A DNA stretch of 64,000 bases, from NCBI GenBank assembly GCA_943367715.1, contig CALRJY020000017.1, positions 55,730 to 119,729 on the forward strand. Reading direction: 5' to 3'. This document shows positions 24,816 through 33,226 of the stretch, piece after piece; the first letter of the stretch is position 1, and the number at the start of each line of letters is the position of its first letter. Origin of the DNA: JAEYXS01 sp943367715 (GTDB lineage: Bacteria > Verrucomicrobiota > Verrucomicrobiia > Limisphaerales > JAEYXS01). A program made the position numbers and the translations under genes. The notes below the pieces were generated by a model. The model was not told where the DNA came from, did no database searches, and worked only from the letters and a program-made list of their open reading frames with translations.

Positions 24816-25445
24816 CTATTCCCGCCGCCACCTGTTCACCGCCATAAATAAATTCTCCCGCGCCCTTAACTCATACCGCTCAAAAAAATATCCAGTGTGA
24901 TAGATACACTGCCGTTGCAGAAACTGCTCCAGCACCGCCGCCCGTCCTGCACAAAAATCCTTGTTCGCCACCCACGCATACTCCTGCCGGATCTGCCGTT
25001 CATACTCCGCAAACGCTTCCGTCTCCGCACCCAGGATGCTCAAATCCACATCCACCAGCAATTGCTCCGCCGCCGTTTGCGGCAAAGCCTTGTGCTGTGT
25101 GGTTAAGATCAGCCGATGAACCTCCGCCCTCAGCAGCTCTGGCAACTCCGCTTCCCGGGCGCAACTCGCGAACCACTCCGCGCTTTGCGCCTCGTTGTCC
25201 TTCGCCTGCGGATCATAGATGACATCATGAAACCAGATCGCCAACTCCACCGCCTTCCGGTCCACGCCGCTCGTCGGCACTTCATCGAAGACACGCAAGC
25301 ACGCCGTGATGTGCTCCAGATTATGATACGCCCGCACCGGCTCCGAGTAATGCGCGAGCAATCTCTCCCACACGGCGATCTCATCGCCTTGCCAGCCGAG
25401 CGAGTGCGCCAGCTTCAACCAGCGTTCACGCAGAGCGGCGTTCAT
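24816..25445 (-). CDS. HD-domain metal-dependent phosphohydrolase
   Basis: 209 residues from the ATG at 25445 (MNAALRERWL), overlapping the coaD 3' end by 20 bases. YHNLEHITACL supplies the first His and IWFHDVIYDPQAKDNE the HD pair, the pattern of the 'predicted metal-dependent HD superfamily phosphohydrolase' group. LLVDVDLSILG holds the distal Asp. The substrate is unknown; a nucleotide or a phosphorylated small molecule is likely. Overlap with coaD suggests co-transcription. Confidence 0.82.
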   Translation of the reverse strand: MNAALRERWLKLAHSLGWQGDEIAVWERLLAHYSEPVRAYHNLEHITACLRVFDEVPTSGVDRKAVELAIWFHDVIYDPQAKDNEAQSAEWFASCAREAELPELLRAEVHRLILTTQHKALPQTAAEQLLVDVDLSILGAETEAFAEYERQIRQEYAWVANKDFCAGRAAVLEQFLQRQCIYHTGYFFERYELRARENLFMAVNRWRRE

Positions 25446-25926
25446 GGAAGCGTTGGAGCAATTGATTGTAAACAGGTGGCGGCACATACTCGCGGACGAT
25501 CTTCTCCCAGCCCGTTGGACCGATGAGCCCCTTCACCATGCTGGAACTGATCTCGGCGATCCCGCGTGGCGGCATGAGGAAGATGGACGTGATGTCCTTG
25601 TTCAGGTCGCCATTGATATTTCGCATCACGCGCTCGAACTCGTAATCGCTCTCAGACCGGATGCCGCGCAAGATAAACCCGGCCTTCAACGATTCCGCAT
25701 ACTTGATGAGGAACTGGTGGCCGAACGTCTCCACCTTGAGATTCTTGAACTGCTTCGTGGAGGCCCGCACCATCGCCGCGCGTTCCTCGATGTCGAACGT
25801 GTACTTCTTCTCGGGATTCATACCGATGCCGATGATGAGCCGGTCGAAGACTTTCACTCCCTGCTCGATCATCCACAGATGACCCGTAGTGAGCGGATCA
25901 AAACTGCCCGCATAGACACCAACACG
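25426..25926 (-). CDS. coaD: Phosphopantetheine adenylyltransferase
   Basis: 166 residues from the ATG at 25926 (MRVGVYAGSF), chosen because GGGGAAA stands just upstream; other starts at 25938 and 25995 exist. GSFDPLTTGHLWMI contains the nucleotidyltransferase TxGH motif and ISSSMVKGLI is the second conserved site. CoaD transfers AMP to 4'-phosphopantetheine, the next-to-last step of coenzyme A synthesis. It overlaps the HD hydrolase downstream and is divergent from a large secreted-protein gene. Confidence 0.95.
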   Translation of the reverse strand, partial: RVGVYAGSFDPLTTGHLWMIEQGVKVFDRLIIGIGMNPEKKYTFDIEERAAMVRASTKQFKNLKVETFGHQFLIKYAESLKAGFILRGIRSESDYEFERVMRNINGDLNKDITSIFLMPPRGIAEISSSMVKGLIGPTGWEKIVREYVPPPVYNQLLQRFHERRSA

Positions 25927-26078
25927 CATTGATTTCCCCATACGCGAAGTGTGCCGAACCCAAACGCCCTGGGAAGAATTTTTGTTGTAGTCCAAACCCC
26001 GACACCGAAATCAGACAAACACCTATTGGGTTTAACGCAAACATAGCGGACCTTGCAGCCATCATGGATAGAAGGCGC

Positions 26079-29000
26079 ATGTCGTTCCGTGCCTCGTCTC
26101 GCGGAAAGTCCGCTCAAGCTCATCGCTTGGGCTGGTGCCTCATGCTTGCTTTGATCCTCCTTGGCACGCAGCAAAGCCGCGCGGCCGAACTTACTTCCTT
26201 CCTCGCGGGCAATGGTGGCTGGCACATGGGCTCACTCGTCGTCGGCAATATCACTGGTGATGCCACGCCCGAGATTGTCGTCCCCTATCGTAATCTCAGT
26301 GGCCAATGGTTCCTGGATGCTTACAGCTCCACCGGCACCCGCCTGAGCGGCTTCCCTTACTCTGGTGGTGCGCAAGAGATCAACGTCTCCCCCACCCTCT
26401 ACGACCTCACCGGTGACGGTCGCGCCGAGATTATTTTCACCTGCGGCAACAGCGTCATCGCCTTGCGCGGTGATGGCACACAGCTCTGGTCCAACGCGGT
26501 GAACTACGCCAACTACGTTCCCGATAGCGGCTTCATGGCGGTGACGAACGGCTTCTACTGGTCCAATGGCGGCGACTTTATTTCCCGTCTGCCCAGCACC
26601 GCCGTCTTCTCCTCGCAAGTCTCCAGCCCCATCGTTGCTGACCTCAACAACGACGGCGTAAAAGAAGTCGTCACCGCCTGGAAGATCGATCCCGACAGCA
26701 CCACCAATCACCAGGACTTCAACCCCTTCATCAATGACATCTGGGGTTCCGGCGAATGGGGCACCATGGGCGAGATCTGGTCCGGCGGCATCGTCTTCTT
26801 TAACGCCGCCACCGGTGCAAAAGATTATACGTATCATTTTCATCAGCTCGTGGAATCCGGCGTGGCCCTCGGTCGTGCGACGGCGAACCAGCCTTTGAAT
26901 GTCTATGTCTTGAACGACAGCGACAGCGTGGCCGCCTTCGACAAGACCAAGCCGCACGGCCTCCACGGCAATGGCAATCTCCACAAACAGTTCGGCAAGA
27001 ACCAACGTCTCCTCAGCGGCTCCTATCAACTCGGTGCAGATGTCCACACCGCCGATATCGACGGCGATGGGCTCGATGAAGTGCTCATCGCTTCCACGCA
27101 ATCCAGCCCGCTCTGGCAGCCGAACGAAACCATCCTCGATGACGATGGCACGGTGATGTGGCGCAAATGGAAACCCGCCGTCACGATTCCCTTGACCCAA
27201 TGGCAGAACAACTCCGCCATGATCCCGGTGAATCCGGATCACGACAACCGCATCGACGTGCTCAGTTTCTCACATTCTTATGAAATCGCCTTCCGCACCT
27301 GGAACGGCGTGGAACTCACCGACCATCCCGGCTGGCCCAAGAATTTCTATCCGCAAATACCCACTCCACCCGTCGTCGGTGATGTCGATGGCGACGGTCA
27401 GGAAGAAATCATCATCGGCACCTACGATCCCGCCAATGCCTCTGCCAACGGCACTCTCTATGTGTTCGCTCTCGACGGCTCCGTGAAAAACTCCGTGATC
27501 GTTCCCGGAGGTTTGAAGCACATCCCCACCTTGGCCGACATGAACGGCAACGGCGGTGTAGAAGTGATCTATCGCTCCCTCGCTGGCCGCATCTTCATCC
27601 AGAACTTCGGTGCCACCAGCTCCGGTCCTATTTCTTGGAGCACTCATCGCGGCAATGCCAGTCACGATGGCAATCTCGGCACCTCACTCTATCCCACCGG
27701 CACACCGGTGATCACCAGCAAGCAAGGTGGCTACCGTCGCGCCACGTTCTCCTGGAACATTCCCGGCACCGCCCAAGCCTGGCGCATCTATCGCGCCGAA
27801 AAACCGGAAGGCCCGTTCACCCCGCTCATCACCTTGACCGGCAACACGTCCTCCTACACCGACTACACATTGAAGCCCGGCGCCCAATGCATCTACGAAG
27901 TCGCTGCCGTTTACAGTAACAGCACCGTCCGCTCCGCTCCCTTCGCCATCCTCTCTGATCTGAACAGCAACCTGCTCACCAACGGCGGCTTCGAGGAGAA
28001 CAGCGAGAGCCATTGGGATAAATGGTTCACCGGCGAACTGAGCTGGACGAACATTATGACCACGGCCAGCAACGTGCACGCTGGCCGCACGGCGATGGCC
28101 GTGACCTTGGCTGGTCACGGTAGCAACGGCACCATCTCGCAGTACGGCCAATACGGCACGCCCGACGGCAACCTGCCGGTCGTGGCCGGCCAGCTCTACA
28201 GCCTCGGCGGTTTCTTCAAGAGCCAAGGCCTCACACAACCCTCTGAACATTGGCTGGAATGGAGCTCCACCGTCACCGCAGAAAATACGAACACCCGTCC
28301 CGTCCGTCCATGGCCGCTCTATTTCACGCCGTACTTCACGCCCGGCACCAACGCTACCGAGTGGACCTATGTGAACCGCACCTTCGTGATGCCCGCCGGT
28401 TTCCCGAATGTAGAGATCGGCGCGCGCTATACCATCAATGCTCCCGGCAGCGGCTCGTTCCTCATGGATGATCTTTTCTTCCGCGCAGTGCCGTCACCCG
28501 CTTCAGTGAACTGGACGTCATTAATTCCCTTCGGCGCGAACTGGAAATACTCAATCGCGACTCCCGCCACGAATTGGTTCGCGCGTGACTTCAGCGACTT
28601 GAGCTGGTCGTCCGGCAAAGCAAAGTTCGGCACTGGCGGCGGTCCGGCCAACATCACCACCAGCCTTACCCCTCAACGCGATGCCTACTACTTCCGCCGC
28701 ACGTTCACTGCCCCCGCCGATCCGTGGGATGAATTTCTCCTCTCCGCGACGTGCACACGCGGAGCAAACGGCAAGGCGCTGGAGATTTATCTCAACGGCA
28801 CGAAGCTCGTCACCTCCGGCATCGACACCGTGAGCGATCAGGGAAATGAAGTGCTCTACTATGATCTCACACCATTCATTGGCCTCCTGCAACCGGGAGA
28901 AAATTCGATCGCCGTACTACTAAATAACATCTGGTCATCTTGGGATGACGTTGCCTTCGATCTCCGCCTGCAAGCGATGAGTTACGCACCGGTCACCGCC

Positions 29001-29252
29001 GGCTTCCATTCCATCACATGGGATCCCGGCTCGATCACGCAACTGCTCGGCGTGGAACTGGAACTCTCCGTGCCGCCGAATAGCATTTGGAAATTGGAAT
29101 CCAGCGATTCGCTTTCGTCTCCGAACTGGCTGTTGACGGAGACTCTTTCAAATCGCCCGAGTGAGCCATTCACCGTGCGGGATATCGGGCAAGGTCTTCG
29201 AACTCCTCCGCTGCTGGCACCGAGACGTTTTTACCGGTTGAATCCGTATTAA
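26079..29252 (+). CDS. Large secreted FG-GAP/VCBS beta-propeller protein with carbohydrate-binding-like domains
   Basis: 1,057 residues from the ATG at 26079, preceded by AGAAGGCGC; the frame is open from 25929, but that part overlaps the coaD start. A signal peptide (GWCLMLALILLGTQQSRAAE) is followed by FG-GAP-type calcium-binding repeats such as DLTGDGRAEII, DLNNDGVKEVV, DIDGDGLDEVL and DVDGDGQEEII, which build a propeller over the first 550 residues. A fibronectin-III-like domain follows (WRIYRAEKPEGPFTPL), then a CBM-like domain opening NLLTNGGFEENSESHWDKW, then a further sandwich domain. Catalytic residues are not apparent. It is probably an extracellular binding or attachment protein. 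Its stop overlaps the convergent PlsC gene by four bases. Confidence 0.8.
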   Translation: MSFRASSRGKSAQAHRLGWCLMLALILLGTQQSRAAELTSFLAGNGGWHMGSLVVGNITGDATPEIVVPYRNLSGQWFLDAYSSTGTRLSGFPYSGGAQEINVSPTLYDLTGDGRAEIIFTCGNSVIALRGDGTQLWSNAVNYANYVPDSGFMAVTNGFYWSNGGDFISRLPSTAVFSSQVSSPIVADLNNDGVKEVVTAWKIDPDSTTNHQDFNPFINDIWGSGEWGTMGEIWSGGIVFFNAATGAKDYTYHFHQLVESGVALGRATANQPLNVYVLNDSDSVAAFDKTKPHGLHGNGNLHKQFGKNQRLLSGSYQLGADVHTADIDGDGLDEVLIASTQSSPLWQPNETILDDDGTVMWRKWKPAVTIPLTQWQNNSAMIPVNPDHDNRIDVLSFSHSYEIAFRTWNGVELTDHPGWPKNFYPQIPTPPVVGDVDGDGQEEIIIGTYDPANASANGTLYVFALDGSVKNSVIVPGGLKHIPTLADMNGNGGVEVIYRSLAGRIFIQNFGATSSGPISWSTHRGNASHDGNLGTSLYPTGTPVITSKQGGYRRATFSWNIPGTAQAWRIYRAEKPEGPFTPLITLTGNTSSYTDYTLKPGAQCIYEVAAVYSNSTVRSAPFAILSDLNSNLLTNGGFEENSESHWDKWFTGELSWTNIMTTASNVHAGRTAMAVTLAGHGSNGTISQYGQYGTPDGNLPVVAGQLYSLGGFFKSQGLTQPSEHWLEWSSTVTAENTNTRPVRPWPLYFTPYFTPGTNATEWTYVNRTFVMPAGFPNVEIGARYTINAPGSGSFLMDDLFFRAVPSPASVNWTSLIPFGANWKYSIATPATNWFARDFSDLSWSSGKAKFGTGGGPANITTSLTPQRDAYYFRRTFTAPADPWDEFLLSATCTRGANGKALEIYLNGTKLVTSGIDTVSDQGNEVLYYDLTPFIGLLQPGENSIAVLLNNIWSSWDDVAFDLRLQAMSYAPVTAGFHSITWDPGSITQLLGVELELSVPPNSIWKLESSDSLSSPNWLLTETLSNRPSEPFTVRDIGQGLRTPPLLAPRRFYRLNPY

Positions 29253-29962
29253 TCCGCCTTCGGCTCCAGCTTTGCGATCTCGGCCATGAGCTGGTCAGCC
29301 ACTTCTTGATAGATCTCTTTCAGACGCAGCTTGGTGCAGGTCTTCGCCTCTTCACGCAACGTCTCAAACATCATCGGCCGTCCATACTTCACCACCACCG
29401 GCTTCATGCGTGGAAATTTCAGATGCCGCCCATACGCTTCAAAGGCACCAAAGATATGCACCGGCACCACCGGCGCATTGGATTTGATCACGGTGAGCCC
29501 GATGCCGGAACGGGCCGCCTGCAACTTACCATCGCTCGTGCGCGTGCCTTCGGGGAAAAGTGTGATGCCGCCGCCTTGCAGCAAGCGGTCCAGAATGATC
29601 TTCAATCCTTTTGCACCGCCGCCATCACGATCCACGGGTACTGCGCTCAACTGTCTGAGATACCAGCCGATCAACGGAAAACGGAACAGGGATTCGCGCG
29701 CGAGATAATTGATCTGACGCGGGATGGAACAGCCCAACAACGGCGGATCGGCGAAGCTCGCGTGATTCGAAGCCAGGATCACCGGCCCTTTCAGCGGCAC
29801 GCGCTCCACATTGTAAACCCGCCAGCGAAACCACAGCTTGAACGCCATGCGGCCCGCATACCAGGTGATGGCGTAAACAGTATTCACGACCGAGTGCGAC
29901 CTCCAATAAGCGCAGGAAGCACGGAAGCCGGAAACCCTGGCCCAGATATGCTTAGGGAACAC
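29249..29962 (-). CDS. 1-acyl-sn-glycerol-3-phosphate acyltransferase (PlsC family)
   Basis: 237 residues from a GTG at 29962; a start closer to the GTG just before NTVYAITWY would also fit relatives. The acyltransferase motifs are intact: NHASFADPPL (HxxxxD), VPVDRDGG, LFPEGTRTSDGKL and VVPVHIFGAF. The enzyme makes phosphatidic acid from lysophosphatidate or acts on a related acceptor. It follows cmk on the minus strand, a common pairing of cmk with a plsC homologue. Confidence 0.9.
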   Translation of the reverse strand: MFPKHIWARVSGFRASCAYWRSHSVVNTVYAITWYAGRMAFKLWFRWRVYNVERVPLKGPVILASNHASFADPPLLGCSIPRQINYLARESLFRFPLIGWYLRQLSAVPVDRDGGGAKGLKIILDRLLQGGGITLFPEGTRTSDGKLQAARSGIGLTVIKSNAPVVPVHIFGAFEAYGRHLKFPRMKPVVVKYGRPMMFETLREEAKTCTKLRLKEIYQEVADQLMAEIAKLEPKAD

Positions 29963-30058
29963 GTATCATCCCGTCTGAACTTTCGCTCTGTGCTCATCGG
30001 CTTGCATAAGTGGTTCACTGCGGTTTTGCGCCGGGCCGTTGCTGCGGCTGACACCCGG

Positions 30059-30712
30059 TCACTTTTTCAATTCCGCCTGCTTCTTGTGAAACTCGGCGAT
30101 GATGCGGTTCGAGGTATCCTCCGGTGTCTCGCCGGAGTTGTTGATCAAGGTGGCGCCGAGCGCGATCATCAACGGTGCGGCCTTGCGCTGGCTGTCGCGT
30201 TGATCGCGTTCCGCGAGGTTCTCTTGCACACCATCAGCCACACGACGGCGGTTGCGCTCTTCCAACGACGCATCGAGGTAAAACTTGAAGTTCGTATCGG
30301 GAAACACGTTCGTGCCGATGTCACGGCCTTCCATCACGAGATTCCCGAACTGGATGCATTCGCGCTGCTTCAGCTTCATCCAGTCGCGCACCTTGGGCCC
30401 GGCGGCGACTTTGGCCACGGCCGCGCTGGTCTCGGAGGTGCGGATCTCTTTCTCCGGATAATAGCCCTCGACCAGCAAACGCGCATGACCATCTTGATTC
30501 ACCAGCGTGGTCTTCCATTTACGGATCGCAGAGGCGACGGCTTTTTCGTCATCCACATCCACACCGTTCTTGAGGCAATACCAGGCGAGAGTGCGATACA
30601 TCGCGCCCGTGTCCACGTAGATATAACCAAGTTTTTTGGCGATGAGCTTAGAGTTCGTGCTCTTGCCGCTGGCGCTGGGCCCGTCGATAGCGATGACAAT
30701 CGGTGATTCCAT
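30059..30712 (-). CDS. cmk: Cytidylate kinase
   Basis: 217 residues. The P-loop is IDGPSASGKSTNSKLIAKKL, followed by the YVDTGAMYRTLAWY nucleotide-binding segment and GRDIGTNVFPDTNFKFYLDA, all typical of Cmk. It phosphorylates CMP and dCMP. It starts 12 bases after the upstream aldolase stop and precedes the PlsC homologue, so the three probably share a transcript. Confidence 0.95.
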   Translation of the reverse strand: MESPIVIAIDGPSASGKSTNSKLIAKKLGYIYVDTGAMYRTLAWYCLKNGVDVDDEKAVASAIRKWKTTLVNQDGHARLLVEGYYPEKEIRTSETSAAVAKVAAGPKVRDWMKLKQRECIQFGNLVMEGRDIGTNVFPDTNFKFYLDASLEERNRRRVADGVQENLAERDQRDSQRKAAPLMIALGATLINNSGETPEDTSNRIIAEFHKKQAELKK

Positions 30713-30724
30713 GAATACTAAATA

Positions 30725-31558
30725 CTAAGCTTTGATAAATTTGGCGGCCTGCTCCGCCGTGGCGCCATCATGCACGATGGCCATGAGTGCCTTCGTCATT
30801 CCGGCCGGGTCTACGTGCTGAATGATATTGCGACCGTAAACGATGCCATGTGCCCCTTGGCCCATGAGTTTCTCCGTGCGCTCAAGGATCTCTTTATCCG
30901 CCGCCTTGCCCCCACCACGCACCAGCACAGGGATACCACCGGCGATCTTCACCACCTGGTTATACACGGACACATCATCCGTCGGGTCCGCCTTGATGAT
31001 GTCTGCGCCCAGTTCCACGGCCTGGCGGACGAGGGGTAGAATTTTTTCCAGATCGCCATCCACCATGTAACCGCCCGCTTTCTGGTTCGCTTGGAACACG
31101 AGCGGTTCAATCATTAGCGGCAGACCATAGCGATCACACTCAGGCTTGATGCGCAAGATGTTCTGAATGCACTGGTCCGTCACCTCCGGCTGTTCCGGGA
31201 TGCGAAAGAGATTCACGACCACGCACGTGGCATCGAGGCGTAGCGCCTGTTCCACCGGTTGCTCGATCATGCGGCTAAACAGCGTGCGTGGAAGCTGGGT
31301 GCCATAGACATTCGCCACGTCCGTGCGCAGGACCAAAGCGGGCTTGAGCTTGCCGGGGATGGATTGCAGATGCCGCGCCTGGCCGACGGTGAGCTGGATG
31401 GCATCGGGATTTGCGGCGACCAGCACCTTCACGCTCTCGCTCAAATCTTCGATGCCTTGCAGAAAACCGCGTTCGTTGAAGAAGCCGTGATCCACGGCGA
31501 CATCAAAGCAACGGCCCGACTTGGCATTGAACAGACGGTTCAGGCGATACGATTTCAT
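30725..31558 (-). CDS. Class I aldolase, DeoC/FbaB/LsrF-like
   Basis: 277 residues of a TIM-barrel aldolase. CFDVAVDHGFFNERGFL is the N-terminal active-site strand and AVELGADIIKADPTDDVSVY contains the likely Schiff-base lysine. VRGGGKAADKEILERTEKLM and the phosphate-binding AHGIVYGRNII complete the site. The substrate could be fructose-1,6-bisphosphate or a related sugar phosphate; the sequence does not decide. Confidence 0.82.
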   Translation of the reverse strand: MKSYRLNRLFNAKSGRCFDVAVDHGFFNERGFLQGIEDLSESVKVLVAANPDAIQLTVGQARHLQSIPGKLKPALVLRTDVANVYGTQLPRTLFSRMIEQPVEQALRLDATCVVVNLFRIPEQPEVTDQCIQNILRIKPECDRYGLPLMIEPLVFQANQKAGGYMVDGDLEKILPLVRQAVELGADIIKADPTDDVSVYNQVVKIAGGIPVLVRGGGKAADKEILERTEKLMGQGAHGIVYGRNIIQHVDPAGMTKALMAIVHDGATAEQAAKFIKA

Positions 31559-31646
31559 AAGCGCAGGGAATCCTCTAACCGCAACGGGAAAGAACGGAAA
31601 GGAGAATATCAGACCAACGAACAGGTTTCACCGAAATGACATTGAT

Positions 31647-32441
31647 TCAGGCCTTCCCCAATGTCCGGTTTTGCTTCACCCGTGCCTGCCACAACGGCAC
31701 CCGTTTTTCATAAAAAGTCCGGATGGAGGCACTGACGGGTTTGGCATCACTTAATTGCGGCAACACAAACGTCCAGTCGATGCCGTATTGTCGCGCCACA
31801 TTCTTGCCCAAGTCCGATTCGGTGAAGGCGAGAAGGTCTTTGACGATGTTTAACCAGTCACGGACGGCCAGTTGATTGTTTTCGACAGCAGTTAGCACTT
31901 CTCGCAGAAAAGCTCTTACACAAATTGTCATGATCCTGATGTGATGAACATCCTGGCGATTGGTTTGATTCACGGAGCGCGCCAAAGCGGCTTTGCTGCG
32001 CAAGAGCAGCACCGGATTGATAACTTCAATTCTAAATCCCTCATGCACCGCTTTAATGCTGGTAGCACGCACTTCTTCTGCCGTCGAACGTGGGACTGAT
32101 CGGACCACCTCGATACTGGTCTCACCCTTTTCAAGCTGGCAGGGAATAACACCTGCCAACTTGGTCAACGCGTGCCATGAGGGATAGACTGGCAAACGCC
32201 CGGTAAGTTTTCCAAGCTTGGCAACTTCCTCGCGAGTCCCCAGAAAATCAATGTCTGAACTGGTAAACGGGGCTAGCTTCCTCAACTCGGATTCGTCGGA
32301 CAAATAACGTTCCGCCCAATAATTTACCGCCTGTCCACCGATCAACACGAAACTGTCGTTGCTTTGGGCTATGGTGGTAAACAACGGACGAAACTGAGTC
32401 AGTTCGTATTTGCTTGAAGGACTATTGGCGGCGTTTGGCAT
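31647..32441 (-). CDS. Nucleotidyltransferase-fold protein, possible toxin of a two-gene module
   Basis: 264 residues. DSFVLIGGQAVNYWAERY and then FTSSDIDFLGTREEV give the GG and DxD motifs of the nucleotidyltransferase superfamily, in the arrangement seen in AbiEii/MNT-type proteins. VINPVLLLRSKAALARSVNQ is typical of that group as well. It is preceded by a 66-residue basic protein whose stop lies 20 bases inside this gene. AbiE-type and MenT-type systems pair such an enzyme with a small partner, so a toxin-antitoxin function is an inference from organisation and fold, not from a family match. Confidence 0.6.
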   Translation of the reverse strand: MPNAANSPSSKYELTQFRPLFTTIAQSNDSFVLIGGQAVNYWAERYLSDESELRKLAPFTSSDIDFLGTREEVAKLGKLTGRLPVYPSWHALTKLAGVIPCQLEKGETSIEVVRSVPRSTAEEVRATSIKAVHEGFRIEVINPVLLLRSKAALARSVNQTNRQDVHHIRIMTICVRAFLREVLTAVENNQLAVRDWLNIVKDLLAFTESDLGKNVARQYGIDWTFVLPQLSDAKPVSASIRTFYEKRVPLWQARVKQNRTLGKA

Positions 32442-32622
32442 AGCGGTTCATGGCCGCGACAGCAGACACTAAATTCACAATCGGCCACCTTGCCGCCTCA
32501 CCAACAAACGAATTCCGTTCCTGCTCCTTTTGCCGTTCCGCCAACGTTCCCTTTTCACGGATACGGATCGTGCGCTTCCGGCTCTTCGCCTCGCGCTGCT
32601 TGATTTCCGTGAACTTGTCCAT
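32422..32622 (-). CDS. Small basic protein, possible antitoxin partner
   Basis: 66 residues from the ATG at 32622 (MDKFTEIKQREAKSRKRTIR); an upstream in-frame start at 32694 is less convincing. It is rich in Lys, Arg and Glu and mostly helical. It overlaps the nucleotidyltransferase gene by 20 bases, a sign of tight coupling. No domain recognised. A role as a DNA-binding antitoxin or as a chaperone of the downstream enzyme is only inferred. Confidence 0.5.
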   Translation of the reverse strand: MDKFTEIKQREAKSRKRTIRIREKGTLAERQKEQERNSFVGEAARWPIVNLVSAVAAMNRYAKRRQ

Positions 32623-32736
32623 ACTGGATAATAAGCCTTTCCGCGCTTGGAAAGCAAGTCGGTCCCGCTCCAACAAAAATCCCCACCCAAGCATTCACTC
32701 AGGCAGGGATGAAATGCTTTGCTTTGTTACAACTCT

Positions 32737-33186
32737 TCAGCGCTTCGGCCGCAGAATGACCACCTTCTTCGTGGTGCCTTCCACTTCGATGCTATGTGTC
32801 TCGATATCCGGATCGTCCTTGATCGCGTTGTGCACGATGCGCCGGTCGAACGGGCTCATCGGTTCCAGCTCCACGATGTCACCCCAGCGGCGCACCTTCT
32901 CGGCGGCTTCCTTCGCCTTCTTCACCAGCAGATCACGCGCTTCCGCACGGTAACCACCCACATCCACCATCACCTTCGGCGCAGTCGGGTCTTGCCGGAT
33001 CAGCAGGCGATTCACCAAGTATTGGAGCGCACCCAGCGTCTGGCCTTGGCGACCGATCAGGCGCCCGGCGTCATCCGCCTTCACATCCAGCAACAGGCCG
33101 TCATCCAGTTGATGCTCCTCCACGGTTGCCGGAAAGCCGAGGTGGCCCAGCAACTCTGCCAAAGTATCCTTAGGTTTCACTGCCAT
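32737..33186 (-). CDS. khpB: RNA-binding protein KhpB/Jag (KH and R3H domains)
   Basis: 149 residues from the ATG at 33186. An N-terminal KH domain (ADDAGRLIGRQGQTLGALQY) is followed by an R3H domain (PMSPFDRRIVHNAIKDDPDI). The jag_N domain of Firmicutes proteins is missing, as is usual outside them. KhpB forms an RNA-binding complex with KhpA, encoded at 23356. It is the last gene of the rpmH-rnpA-yidD-yidC operon. Confidence 0.93.
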   Translation of the reverse strand: MAVKPKDTLAELLGHLGFPATVEEHQLDDGLLLDVKADDAGRLIGRQGQTLGALQYLVNRLLIRQDPTAPKVMVDVGGYRAEARDLLVKKAKEAAEKVRRWGDIVELEPMSPFDRRIVHNAIKDDPDIETHSIEVEGTTKKVVILRPKR

Positions 33187-33226
33187 ACGTGTCACTTTTT
33201 AATGTTCCGTGTACGGTTAGACGAGC

